A stretch of 64,000 nucleotides of DNA from DASZHJ01 sp035581425 (GCA_035581425.1 DATJVP010000002.1:5371-69370); one strand, 5' to 3'; shown: positions 32,375 through 40,117, counted from the stretch's first letter. Made by a program: numbers and translations. The notes: generated by a model not told the origin, from the letters alone.

Positions 32375-33655
32375 ATGTCCGACCTCACTCGCCTCTCCGC
32401 CCTCGACGCCGCGCGTGGGATCGACGGCGGGACGCTCACCGCGACCGCGCTCCTCCGTGCCTACCTTGATCGCATCGCCGAGCGCGAGCCCGAAGTCGGC
32501 GCCTGGCAGCATCTCGACGCGCAGGAGGCGATTGCTGCGGCGGAGGCGGCGGATAAGGGTCTGCGTCGCGGGCCTCTTCGGGGGCTGCCGATCGGCGTCA
32601 AGGACGTAATGGACACCGCCGACATGCCCACGACCTACGGCTCGAAGATCTATCTGGACCACAGGCCGCGCGGGGATGCCGCCTGCGTCGCGCTCGCGCG
32701 CGCCGCGGGGGCGATCGTGCTCGGCAAGACCGTCACCACGGAATTCGCGGCGGGCGCGCCGGGTAAGACGCGCAATCCACACAATTTCTCTCACACGCCC
32801 GGCGGCTCCTCCAGCGGCTCCGTCGCGGGCGTCGCCGATCGCATGATCCCGTTGGGCTTCGGGACCCAGACCGCGGGATCGATCGTCCGCCCCTCCTCCT
32901 ACTGCGGGGTCGTCGGCTACAAGCCGAGTTTCGGCACCGTCGCCGCCGCGGGCACCAAGCCGCTCTCGGAGAGCTTCGACACCGTCGGCGCCATCGGAAA
33001 CCACATCGCCGACGTAGCGCTCTTCGTCGGCGCGCTCGCAGGCCGGCCGGAGCTGCTGCCAAAGGAGCCGCATGCGAAGCCGCGGATCGGCTTCTTCCGG
33101 ACGGCGCAGTGGGAGAAGGCGGATCCCGACTGCCGCACCGTCCTCGAGGATGCCGCGCGGCGCCTCGCCCGCGCCGGCGCCGAGGTCGCTGAGCGCAAGC
33201 CCTTCGCGCCCTTGGACGGAATTGCGGAAGTGCATCTCACGCACATGAACTACGAGATGGCGAGGAGCCTCGCCTGGGAGCGGACGGCGCATTGGGACCT
33301 CCTCGCCCCGCGCACCACGGAGACCTTGCGCGACGCCGTCAAGATTACGCCCGAGGCCTACGATTCGGCGCGTCGCGCGACGGCGGAGGCGCGCCGATCG
33401 GTGCCCGAGCTCTTCGGCGACTTCGAGGCGCTGCTCGTGCCGGCGGCGCCCGGCGAGGCGCCCGCGCGGCTCGACATGACCGGCGACCCGCTCTTCAACC
33501 GGACCTGGACGCTGCTGCACCTTCCCTGCGTCACCGTTCCCGCGGGACGCGGCGCCACGGGACTTCCGATCGGCGTGCAGCTCGTGGGCCGGCTGGGAGA
33601 GGATGCGCGCCTCCTCGCCATCGCACGCTTCGCCGAGCAGGCGCTCGGCGCGTGA
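32375..33655 (+). CDS. Amidase signature family enzyme
   Basis: 426 aa. All three catalytic residues of the amidase signature are visible: Lys76 in LPIGVKDVMD, the cis-Ser in TPGGSSSGS (142-149) and the nucleophile Ser169 in GTQTAGSIVRPSS. This fold includes GatA, aliphatic amidases and carbamoyl or allophanate hydrolases. Because no GatB/GatC genes are adjacent and the protein is shorter than GatA, it is probably a catabolic amidase. The ATG at 32375 is the family-like start. The stop overlaps the start of an EamA transporter by 4 bases (GTGA), suggesting a linked export or uptake function. Confidence 0.9.
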   Translation: MSDLTRLSALDAARGIDGGTLTATALLRAYLDRIAEREPEVGAWQHLDAQEAIAAAEAADKGLRRGPLRGLPIGVKDVMDTADMPTTYGSKIYLDHRPRGDAACVALARAAGAIVLGKTVTTEFAAGAPGKTRNPHNFSHTPGGSSSGSVAGVADRMIPLGFGTQTAGSIVRPSSYCGVVGYKPSFGTVAAAGTKPLSESFDTVGAIGNHIADVALFVGALAGRPELLPKEPHAKPRIGFFRTAQWEKADPDCRTVLEDAARRLARAGAEVAERKPFAPLDGIAEVHLTHMNYEMARSLAWERTAHWDLLAPRTTETLRDAVKITPEAYDSARRATAEARRSVPELFGDFEALLVPAAPGEAPARLDMTGDPLFNRTWTLLHLPCVTVPAGRGATGLPIGVQLVGRLGEDARLLAIARFAEQALGA

Positions 33656-34566
33656 GACTCGCGGATCGGGCGGAGCCGCGCCGGACGCCGGCCGCGGGCA
33701 TTCTCCTCCTCAGCAGCCTCGCGCTCTTCTGGGGTCTTGCCTGGCCCACGATCAAGATCGTGCTGGCGGAGATGCCGGTGCTCGGCTTCCGCGCCATCTG
33801 CTGTGCCGCGGGCGCGATCGGCGCGTTAATGCTGGCTCGGCTCGGCGGCGAGCGCATCCGTCTGCGACGGACGGAAATCCTGCCGGTGGCCCTCGTCGGG
33901 CTCCTCAATGTCACGCTCTGGCAGCTCTTCATGGCCTTCGGGCTGAAGCTGCTGCCGGCGGGCCACGCAAGCATCATCGCCTACACCATGCCGGCCTTTG
34001 CGACGCTTTTCGGCTGGCTATTTCTCCGCGAGCGCATCACAACCTCTCGATATTGGGGTCTCGCCCTCAGCATGAGCGGGCTTGCGGTGCTGGTGGCACC
34101 GGAATTCGGTCGGATTGCGACTGCGCCCGCGGGCGTCCTCTTGATGGTGGGCGCGTCGGCGAGCTGGGCCGGCGGTACCGTGGGCATGAAATATTACCGG
34201 TGGTCGCTCTCGATCCTGCAGAACACGGGCTGGCAGTTCGCCCTCGGCGGCATCCCCATCTACCTCGCGGCCGTCCTCTCCGGAGAGCAACTGCACCTCC
34301 ACGACCTCAGCACCGAAGCGTGGATCTGCTTCGCCTACGTGCTGATCTGCCCGATCCTCTTTTGCCAATGGGCTTGGCTCAAAGTGGTGGACATGCTTCC
34401 GGGCAGCGTCTCCGCCATGGGAACGCTCGCGGTCCCGGTGGTAGGTACGCTCTCGGGCGCGATCCTGCTCGGCGAGAGGCTCGAAACGACGGAGCTCGTG
34501 GCCTTGGGTCTCGTGGTGCTGGGCCTCGCGGTCGTGGCGCTCGCTCCCGGCGGACGCAGGTCATGA
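33652..34566 (+). CDS. DMT/EamA family transporter
   Basis: 304 aa with about ten hydrophobic helices arranged as two EamA repeats. The first begins GILLLSSLALFWGLAWPTIKIVLAEMP with SIIAYTMPAFATLFGWLFLRERIT; the second runs VLLMVGASASWAGGTVGMKYYR to SVSAMGTLAVPVVGTLSGAILLGERLE. These end-of-repeat GERL/RERI motifs are typical of drug/metabolite exporters such as RhtA and YdcZ-type proteins. It starts with GTG in a 4-base overlap with the amidase stop. The substrate is unknown; coupling to an amidase suggests transport of the amide or its product. Confidence 0.9.
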   Translation: MRLADRAEPRRTPAAGILLLSSLALFWGLAWPTIKIVLAEMPVLGFRAICCAAGAIGALMLARLGGERIRLRRTEILPVALVGLLNVTLWQLFMAFGLKLLPAGHASIIAYTMPAFATLFGWLFLRERITTSRYWGLALSMSGLAVLVAPEFGRIATAPAGVLLMVGASASWAGGTVGMKYYRWSLSILQNTGWQFALGGIPIYLAAVLSGEQLHLHDLSTEAWICFAYVLICPILFCQWAWLKVVDMLPGSVSAMGTLAVPVVGTLSGAILLGERLETTELVALGLVVLGLAVVALAPGGRRS

Positions 34567-34895
34567 AGCCGGCTGAGATCGTGCGAGCGACCTTCGCGCT
34601 CGCGCTCGTCGGGCTCGCGAACGCCTGCAGCCAAGGCGGGCTCCCACCCTTCGACACGACGCCGAAGAGCGCGCCTCCGGGCGTCCATGAGGACTTCACT
34701 CGGGTCGGCGTCTGCTACAACAGCAAGACGGCGACGCCGCGACAGGTGCTGGATGCCGCGCGCGGGGTGTGCGAGCCCGGGACGACGCCCTCGCTCATCG
34801 AGCAGGACACCTTGCTCACATGTCCGCTGCTCACGCCGGTTCGTGCAACCTTCGCCTGCCTCAAGCCGGGAATGCCGCCGCCGCCGCGGCGCTGA
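34563..34895 (+). CDS. Small lipoprotein, unknown function
   Basis: 110 aa. A signal sequence ends in a plausible lipobox, LANAC, with Cys22. The mature part reads SQGGLPPFDTTPKSAPPGVHEDFTRVGVCYNSKTATPRQVLDAARGVCEPG. It has four more Cys and a Pro/Arg-rich tail. The ATG at 34563 overlaps the end of the EamA transporter gene by 4 bases. I do not recognise a named family, though similar short Cys-containing lipoproteins occur in alphaproteobacteria. The convergent membrane gene begins 9 bases after its stop. Confidence 0.75.
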   Translation: MKPAEIVRATFALALVGLANACSQGGLPPFDTTPKSAPPGVHEDFTRVGVCYNSKTATPRQVLDAARGVCEPGTTPSLIEQDTLLTCPLLTPVRATFACLKPGMPPPPRR

Positions 34896-34904
34896 ACAAC
34901 GGGA

Positions 34905-36383
34905 TCAGCGCGGCGGCAACGCGGCGGTCCGCACATGCACGACCGCGACATCGCCGCTATAGAGCCGCTGCCATCCCGGCAGATGGTCGAGCAGCACCAC
35001 CGCCCGCGCGTTCGACTGGAGGAGCGTCCAGGTCACGCCGTACTCGTCGAGGAGCTCTGGGAGATCTCCTGACGCGAGCACCAAGGCCTTGTGCTCACGC
35101 TCGATGAAGGCGTCGCCGAACATGTCGGCGCGGCCGTCGACGAAGGTGGGTACGCCCTCCCAGATGAGATAGCCGCCGAAGGCGTCGGCATTGAGGACGT
35201 TGCCGGTGACATGCCGGTCGCGCACGGCCTGGAGCGCCGCCGCGGGCATCCGATAAGGCGGCGGCGCCAGTGGCTGCGCCGAGGCGAGTGCGACGAGAGC
35301 GACGAAGGCGAGGGAGCCCAGCGCGAGCACCGGACGGCGGAGGCGCAAGCCGGTTCCGGACTCGCGGAGCAGGAGGCCCGAGGCCAGCCGCTGCTCGCGG
35401 AGATAGGCTCCAAGCGGGGTGGCGACGAGAAGCGCCGCACCGAAGCCCAGGAGCTCGCCGTGCCGCTCGTGCTTCAAAGCCATGTGAAGGAGGAAAAGGA
35501 CCATGAGCAGGCGCGGCCACGGCAATCTGAATCGCGTGACGAACCCCAGCAGGATCGCGAGCATTAGCCAGAATTCCAGCGGCGCCAGGAGGTTGAAATC
35601 GGGCGCATTCCACTCCACGAGGATCGAGAGCGCGTAGCGCATGCCGAGGAGACGGAGCGGAAGTAGATAGACCTCCGGGCCATTCGGACCGATGAGCGGC
35701 AGCAGCGCCGCCAAGGCGATGAAGCGACCCCAACCCCAGAAGGCGCGCCGGCGCGCGGCCGCATCCTCGGCGGTCCCCACCGCCTCGAGCGCGAGCATTC
35801 CCGCAAAGCCGAGGCCGAAGAGAAAGCTCCCGTGCATATTGGCCCAGGGCAGCATGAGGAGCGCCCAGGGAAGCGCCGGCACCTTTCCGGCATCGCGCGC
35901 TGTAACGAGTGTCGAAAGCCAGAGTGCCAGTAACGGCAAAGCCAAGAGGTGCGGGCGCGCAAGCATGTGATAGGTCAGGAGGATCCACGCCGACATGACC
36001 GCGATCACGGCGTAGACGGGATCGAGCGAGCGCAAGACCGCGCGCGCGAGGATCCCCATCGCCGCCGCGACCGAAAGCGCGCCCAGCATCGCGAGCCCGT
36101 GCCAGCCCAGGAGATCGTAGGCGCCTGCGAGCAGCGCCTCCGCGAGCCACTCGTGCGCGACCCAGGCCTTGCCGGTCATGGTGTAGGAGTAGAAGTCCGA
36201 ATGCGGCACGCTGCCATGCGCGAGGATCCAGTTGCCGGTGACGACGTGCCAAAGCGTGTCGGGATCGCGCAGCATGGTCGGCGCGAGGGCGAGCGCGACG
36301 AGGAAGGAGAAGGCGGCGATAGCCAACGGCAGAGAAAGGCGCGCCTCCGCACGCTGCACGCCGATGATCGCGGGTTCTGCCAT
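34905..36383 (-). CDS. Polytopic membrane protein, GT-C-glycosyltransferase-like
   Basis: 492 aa with roughly 12 hydrophobic helices. A short cytoplasmic N-terminus and first helix are followed by a periplasmic loop LRDPDTLWHVVTGNWILAHGSVPHSDFYSYTMTGKAWVAHEWLAEALL. The DPDTxWH and HExL patterns resemble the acidic first loop of GT-C enzymes that use polyprenyl-linked sugars. The C-terminal soluble part (GYLIWEGVPTFVDGRADMFG, ...LDEYGVTWTLLQS) is typical of a widespread uncharacterised bacterial membrane family. I treat the glycosyltransferase role as inference. The ATG at 36383 is chosen because sequence upstream of it is Arg-rich read-through from another gene. Confidence 0.75.
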   Translation of the reverse strand: MAEPAIIGVQRAEARLSLPLAIAAFSFLVALALAPTMLRDPDTLWHVVTGNWILAHGSVPHSDFYSYTMTGKAWVAHEWLAEALLAGAYDLLGWHGLAMLGALSVAAAMGILARAVLRSLDPVYAVIAVMSAWILLTYHMLARPHLLALPLLALWLSTLVTARDAGKVPALPWALLMLPWANMHGSFLFGLGFAGMLALEAVGTAEDAAARRRAFWGWGRFIALAALLPLIGPNGPEVYLLPLRLLGMRYALSILVEWNAPDFNLLAPLEFWLMLAILLGFVTRFRLPWPRLLMVLFLLHMALKHERHGELLGFGAALLVATPLGAYLREQRLASGLLLRESGTGLRLRRPVLALGSLAFVALVALASAQPLAPPPYRMPAAALQAVRDRHVTGNVLNADAFGGYLIWEGVPTFVDGRADMFGDAFIEREHKALVLASGDLPELLDEYGVTWTLLQSNARAVVLLDHLPGWQRLYSGDVAVVHVRTAALPPR

Positions 36384-36499
36384 ATGCCGTCGCGGCGAAT
36401 CCGCCGCCCCGATTGCCGGAGGGACCGAGTAGGGCTGCGATAATTCCGCCGGGCTGGTTAACGAAGGCTTATTGGCGCCGTCCGAAAGGAGGCCTCGGA

Positions 36500-37573
36500 T
36501 CAGGCTTGCGCGCGGGGCGCGGCGGTTGCAGGCGCGTGAGCCCGCGGCCGCACGAGGCTCGCGCGCAGCCAGGCACGCGCGGGCTTCTCGAGATACCTCG
36601 TGATCGCGTAGGCGAGAGCCAGCGCAAAGGCTGTCGCCCCGAGCATCGCGAGATCGGCGCCGCACCCCCAGTCCGTAAGACGCCGAATCACGATATAGCC
36701 GAGATTCTGGTGCAGGAGATAAAGCGGGTAGGAGATGTCGCCGAGGAAGACGAGCGGCGCAATCCGTCCAAGAATGGAGCCATCGCGGCTCCCGATGGCG
36801 ACCAGCGCAGCCGACCCCGCGACGACCAGGATATAGGCTGGACCGGAAATCGGCCGGAGCGACCAGACCGGACCCGTGATGCAGATCGCGAGCGAGAAGC
36901 CCAAGAGAATCAGGGTCGAGGGCCGCGCCCGCCCCGCGTGCCAGAGATAAATGAGAATCCCCAGTGTGAAGTGCGGCGCATATTGAACGCCCGCGAGGAT
37001 CCAGAGCTGAAACGGCACGTCGACCGCGCCGGTGCGGCAGAAGAAGGCGACGCAAAGCCAGGCGAAGCAGAGCGGCTCGATGCGTTTCGGCCCCGCCAGA
37101 AAAAAGCCGATGCCCGCGAGAAAGTAGAAGCCGATCTCGTGGACGAGCGTCCAGTAAACGCCGTCGACCGGCTGCTCCAGGAAGAGCTTCGGCATCATCG
37201 TGAGGTTCGCGAGAAGCCGCGGCGCGGAGAGCGGCAGCATGCCCTCGATCGGCAGCCACAGCTGCGCGAGGGAACTGATCGCGAGACAAGCGAGGAAAGC
37301 CGGCACAAGGCGGGCGAAGCGCGAGACCGCGAACTCCCGGGCATCGCGGCAGCGCTCGAGCGTCATCAGGATCACGAACCCGCTGATGACAAAGAAAAGC
37401 TCGACCCCGTAATGCCCGTCCGGAAGGTAGAGCGTGGTGTCGAGCGGCCGCTCCGTGACCCTCGCGTAGTTCGCGGTGTAATGATGCAGCAGCACCGCAC
37501 TCACGGCGACGCCGCGGAGCGCATCGAGTCCTCTGAGGCGAGGGGCTGACGGGGCTGCCATGACCGGAAGCAT
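36500..37573 (-). CDS. Acyltransferase 3 family protein (OafA/YrhL type)
   Basis: 357 aa integral membrane acyltransferase with about ten helices. The N-terminal RLRGLDALRGVAVSAVLLHHYTANY contains the catalytic His. Also present are GHYGVELFFVISGFVI (GVxLFFVISGF), FAVSRFARLVPAF with the conserved R-x10-R-x-P pattern, and WTLVHEIGFYFLAG with the E-x-F-Y motif. Such proteins O-acylate surface polysaccharides, lipid A or Nod factors. It starts at ATG 37573 or ATG 37561. Together with the deacetylase and the glycan genes in the first 12 kb, it belongs to the envelope-glycan theme, but it is not linked to them physically. Confidence 0.92.
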   Translation of the reverse strand: MLPVMAAPSAPRLRGLDALRGVAVSAVLLHHYTANYARVTERPLDTTLYLPDGHYGVELFFVISGFVILMTLERCRDAREFAVSRFARLVPAFLACLAISSLAQLWLPIEGMLPLSAPRLLANLTMMPKLFLEQPVDGVYWTLVHEIGFYFLAGIGFFLAGPKRIEPLCFAWLCVAFFCRTGAVDVPFQLWILAGVQYAPHFTLGILIYLWHAGRARPSTLILLGFSLAICITGPVWSLRPISGPAYILVVAGSAALVAIGSRDGSILGRIAPLVFLGDISYPLYLLHQNLGYIVIRRLTDWGCGADLAMLGATAFALALAYAITRYLEKPARAWLRASLVRPRAHAPATAAPRAQA

Positions 37574-37626
37574 CCCCGCGGATTGCTTAATAAATCGACA
37601 ATAAAATCGGCGCCTGCCGCCCGTAA

Positions 37627-37669
37627 ATCACAAAATAAACAACCCCCGGGAACCTTTGCTCCCGGGGGT
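37627..37669 (-). terminator. Rho-independent terminator
   Basis: A perfect 10-base inverted repeat, ACCCCCGGGA (37642-37651) and TCCCGGGGGT (37660-37669), has an 8-base loop. On the minus strand it is followed by TGTTTATTTTGT (37630-37641), a T-rich tract. It lies 24 bases beyond the stop of the GSKS-repeat gene and should end its transcript before the acyltransferase gene. Confidence 0.9.
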
Positions 37670-37692
37670 CTGCCGCTCGCGAGTATTCTCGC

Positions 37693-38037
37693 TTAGGGCG
37701 TCTTCTTGGGGTCCGATGAAGTCGAGCCCGAGGACTTGGAGCCGGTCGACTTCGAACCCTTGGACTTCGAGCCTGTCGACTTGGAGCCCTTAGACTTCGA
37801 TCCCGTGGACTTGGAACCCGTGGACTTCGAGCCGGTGGACTTGGAGCCCTTGGACTTCGAGCCGGTCGACTTCGAGCCCTTGGATTTCGAGCCCGTCGAC
37901 TTCGAGCCCTTGGACTTGCCGGTATCCGTCGTCTTCTGGTCGCTTGGGCTCGGCGTGCCCTGCGCCATGACCGCCGTCGAGACGGTCGACGCACCGATGA
38001 ACGACATCAGTGTCAACGCTGCAATCAACGCCTTCAT
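37693..38037 (-). CDS. Exported Ser/Lys/Gly pentapeptide-repeat protein
   Basis: 114 aa. A signal peptide (MKALIAALTLMSFIGASTVSTAVMA, cleavage near residue 25) is followed by a short linker and about 12 tandem copies of GSKST or GSKSK. The mature part is about one third Ser, strongly basic and without hydrophobic residues. The tail is SSGSTSSDPKKTP. It resembles low-complexity Lys-rich exported proteins in alphaproteobacteria; no enzyme domain can be present. A strong terminator follows, so it is an independent gene. Its charge suggests binding to anionic polysaccharide, lipid or DNA (inference). Confidence 0.75.
   Translation of the reverse strand: MKALIAALTLMSFIGASTVSTAVMAQGTPSPSDQKTTDTGKSKGSKSTGSKSKGSKSTGSKSKGSKSTGSKSTGSKSTGSKSKGSKSTGSKSKGSKSTGSKSSGSTSSDPKKTP
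37715..37915 (-). repeat. 15-base tandem coding repeats of the GSKS-repeat gene
   Basis: The DNA repeats with a period of 15 bases, often seen as 30-base pairs, encoding GSKS[T/K]. The units differ at silent positions, so the array is not a recent perfect expansion, although length variation by slippage remains possible. It is in frame throughout and is not a CRISPR array: there are no unique spacers and the repeat is coding. Confidence 0.85.
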
Positions 38038-38335
38038 GAAAAGCTCCTGGGGGTGGATTCATTCCCTTGGTTGGAGATCGCTCACAGGAGCCACCGGATC
38101 AGAAATCCGGCGGCGCTTGTTCCGATCTCAGTGTGGCGCTCGCATCCTAGCATGCAGGTCCGCAAATGCGAGACGAATTCGCGAGATTTCCGCGCGATTC
38201 GCGCGTTTTTCGATGCTCGAGATGGGCGCGCGACCGCTCGCATTCGATGGATTCTTCAATCGACGTTAACTCGCTCGGCCGAGACTCGTGCGGTGCTGGC
38301 TTCGCGCACATTCCGCGAGCTTTCGGGAGTGGTTC
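38038..38335. promoter_or_regulatory. Divergent intergenic region with GANTC sites and a hairpin
   Basis: A 298-base non-coding region lies between the leftward GSKS-repeat gene and the rightward membrane-protein gene. It holds four GANTC sites (38056, 38196, 38250 and 38283, the target of the alphaproteobacterial methylase CcrM). It also holds a terminator-like hairpin CGCGCG-ATT-CGCGCG followed by TTTTT (38191-38210, plus-strand reading). No clear promoter pair was identified. The hairpin may act in the leader of the downstream gene or be chance in GC-rich DNA. Confidence 0.4.
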
Positions 38336-39364
38336 ATGCAGAGGGCGGTTTCGATCGGGCGAGCGGTATCCCCCGCATCGGGCTGGCTCCGAGGCGGCAT
38401 GTTCGATGCCGGCCTGCTCTTGTTCATACCCGGCCTCGCGATCGTCTGCGGCGCCGTCGCCCTTGCGGACCGGCGCTTCCTGCTCCCGGTCCTGATCGCC
38501 GATCTCTGGCTCCTCGGACATCGCCACCTCGTCGAGAGCCAAAGCCGCTTGCGCGGCCGACGCGCGGGCTCGGCGTGGCTCGGGCTCTGCCTCGCGGGAT
38601 TGCCGCTCCTCCTCGTCGCCGTCATCGGCGGACTGGCGCTTGGCGGCGCCGCTTGGGTTCCCGCGACCGTCTATTTTTATTGGCAGTGGTTCCAGTCGAC
38701 GGGACAGAGCTGGATCACACTGCAACTCTATCGCCGCCGCGCGCCGCGCCGCGCCGATCTCGGCGACAGTTCGCTGCTCGCAGCGCTCTTCTGCCTGACG
38801 CCGATCTGGGGCCTGCTGCGCCGCTCGGCGGAGGCGCCGGTCTCCTTCCTGGGCCTCGACCTGCACTTGCTGGCCGTGCCCGAGACCGTCGCCGCGGCAG
38901 CGGGGATCGCGGCCTGCGGTGCCTTCTGCCTCTGGATCGTCGAGCGCGCAATTGCCTGGAGCGAGCGGAGGCTCGCCCTCGCGCATACGCTCTACGTCCT
39001 CTCCCATCTCGCCGTCTTTGTCGCCGCCTACTGGCTCGTCTCGGACCTCACGATCGGCTGGCTCATCGCGGCGATCTGGTCGCACGCGCAATTCCTGGCG
39101 CTCGCGTGGCTGCGGCACGGCGGCGATGCCGCCGAACCCGCGGAGCCGCGCGGGCGGCTCGTCGCGCGCCTGGTCGCGCGGCGGCAACTGGGTCTCTACA
39201 CGATCGTCGGCCTCGCGAGTGCGGCGGCAGCGCTCTTCGGCGAGAAGGCGCTCGCGATAGCTCTGCCGGCAGCCGCCGTCCTATATCTCGCCCTCGACCT
39301 CCAGCGTTTCCTGCTGGAGCTACGCCCGCGCCGCAGTAAATCGCGCCGCGCGGCCACTGCCTGA
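38336..39364 (+). CDS. Polytopic membrane protein, unknown function
   Basis: 342 aa with about nine hydrophobic helices. Histidines cluster on helix ends: LLGHRHLVESQSR early, LAHTLYVLSHLAVF and IWSHAQFLALAWLRHGG later. This spacing is reminiscent of membrane di-iron or lipid-modifying proteins, but no recognised family motif is present. The C-terminus is Arg-rich (LRPRRSKSRRAATA) and probably cytoplasmic. A GGGAG site precedes the ATG at 38336. It lies directly upstream of the tad pilus operon but is separated from it by a 145-base promoter region, so it is likely independent. The function is unknown. Confidence 0.7.
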   Translation: MQRAVSIGRAVSPASGWLRGGMFDAGLLLFIPGLAIVCGAVALADRRFLLPVLIADLWLLGHRHLVESQSRLRGRRAGSAWLGLCLAGLPLLLVAVIGGLALGGAAWVPATVYFYWQWFQSTGQSWITLQLYRRRAPRRADLGDSSLLAALFCLTPIWGLLRRSAEAPVSFLGLDLHLLAVPETVAAAAGIAACGAFCLWIVERAIAWSERRLALAHTLYVLSHLAVFVAAYWLVSDLTIGWLIAAIWSHAQFLALAWLRHGGDAAEPAEPRGRLVARLVARRQLGLYTIVGLASAAAALFGEKALAIALPAAAVLYLALDLQRFLLELRPRRSKSRRAATA

Positions 39365-39404
39365 AGTTGTCTCAACAAACGCAGACAAATTTCATTTAAT
39401 TTTA

Positions 39405-39434
39405 TTGAAGTTTGACTTCAATCGTTACTTTAAT
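39405..39434 (+). promoter_or_regulatory. Candidate promoter and palindrome before flp1
   Basis: The 39365-39509 gap is the most AT-rich stretch near the tad genes. TTGAAG (39405-39410) and TTTAAT (39429-39434), 18 bases apart, could serve as -35 and -10. They overlap a perfect palindrome, TTGAAGT-TTG-ACTTCAA (39405-39421), a possible operator. TTAACCTTT (39456-39464) resembles a CtrA half-site. All are sequence matches without experimental support. Confidence 0.35.
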
Positions 39435-39509
39435 TCTCAACAGATTTACGCACGATTAACCTTTGGAACTCAAGATGCCCTCGTTTGGGCCAACCAAAGG
39501 AGTACTCCC

Positions 39510-39680
39510 ATGCGTTTCCTCAAGAAGCTCGTTGCCAGCCGCAAGGGCGCCACTGCGATCGAGTACGGCCTGATTGCCGCTCTCATCGCGGTCGTGACCA
39601 TCGCGGGCCTGTCGACCCTCGGCACGAACCTGAACTCGAAGTACAACACGATCGCCAGCTCCGTGTCGGGCGCCGGCTGA
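39510..39680 (+). CDS. flp: Flp family type IVb pilin 1
   Basis: 56 aa class III (Flp) prepilin. A 13-residue basic leader (MRFLKKLVASRKG) ends in the Gly processed by CpaA. The mature chain begins ATAIEYGLIAALIAV with the conserved Glu5, Tyr6 and Leu8 of Flp pilins and ends SKYNTIASSVSGAG. This is the major subunit of the Tad pilus. AAAGGAG lies 6 bases before the ATG. A strong terminator follows directly, so it is probably made as a short monocistronic mRNA. The second pilin gene is 255 bases downstream. Confidence 0.95.
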   Translation: MRFLKKLVASRKGATAIEYGLIAALIAVVTIAGLSTLGTNLNSKYNTIASSVSGAG

Positions 39681-39704
39681 TCGCCGATCAGTCGCTGCTG
39701 AATC

Positions 39705-39763
39705 CGGCCCGTCACCCCGCATCGACTACCTCGATGTGGGGCTGACGGGCCGCTTCTCTTTTT
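39705..39763 (+). terminator. Rho-independent terminator between the two pilin genes
   Basis: A long hairpin is formed by CGGCCCGTCACCCCGCATCG (39705-39724) and its partner CGATGTGGGGCTGACGGGCC-side (39732-39752), with one bulge and a loop around CTACC. It is followed by CTTCTCTTTTT (39753-39763). It lies 25 bases after the flp1 stop and should uncouple pilin 1 from pilin 2 and the cpa genes. Confidence 0.88.
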
Positions 39764-39865
39764 GCGCGAAGCGCAGAATTCCGCGGCAGACCCCGACAAG
39801 TACAGTAAAACAAAGTTTAAAATCACCGATGAATTCTTGATCTGTAAAGAACTTCTCCAGGACGA

Positions 39866-39882
39866 TTAACGCTCCGCTAACC
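39866..39882 (+). promoter_or_regulatory. CtrA-like site upstream of flp2
   Basis: TTAA (39866-39869), seven bases, then CTAACC (39877-39882) gives TTAA-N7-CTAACC. This is one mismatch from the CtrA consensus TTAA-N7-TTAA(C). It lies 54-70 bases upstream of the second pilin gene, a location that suits promoter control. CtrA controls pilA in Caulobacter. This is a motif match only. Confidence 0.4.
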
Positions 39883-39935
39883 AGAGCGACAGAGAATGTC
39901 GCAGTCGTCGATATCTGGATTTGGGAGCTAGGAAC

Positions 39936-40109
39936 ATGCGCAATTTGCTGATCAAATTGATCCGCGCGCGCGCGGGCGCGACGGCCATCGAGTATGGCCT
40001 CATCGCCGCCCTCATCGCGGTCGTCACGATTGCCGGTCTCACGACCCTCGGGACGAACCTCAACAGCAAATACAACACCATCGCCTCGTCCGTCTCGGGC
40101 GCGGGCTGA
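39936..40109 (+). CDS. flp: Flp family type IVb pilin 2
   Basis: 57 aa prepilin with a 14-residue leader (MRNLLIKLIRARAG) and a mature chain of 43 residues. The mature chain differs from pilin 1 only at mature residue 22 (Thr instead of Ser), while about half of the codons differ silently. The Flp core ATAIEYGLIAALIAV is intact. GGGAGCTAGGAAC precedes the ATG at 39936. It is followed, after an inverted repeat, by cpaA and the whole cpa/tad series, so this copy is the one physically linked to the assembly operon. Confidence 0.95.
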   Translation: MRNLLIKLIRARAGATAIEYGLIAALIAVVTIAGLTTLGTNLNSKYNTIASSVSGAG

Positions 40110-40117
40110 GCTCGCCT

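Noticed and set aside
34905..37289. A single 794-codon frame joining the GT-C-like protein to upstream sequence
   Set aside because: The upstream part overlaps the acyltransferase gene in another frame and is Arg/Ala-rich read-through; the real gene starts at 36383.
37715..37915. CRISPR-like repeat array
   Set aside because: Period of 15 bases, no spacers, and in frame with a signal-peptide protein.
38191..38210. Classical terminator CGCGCG-ATT-CGCGCG-TTTTT
   Set aside because: There is no gene on the plus strand upstream to terminate, and the three-base loop is short; kept only as part of the intergenic description.
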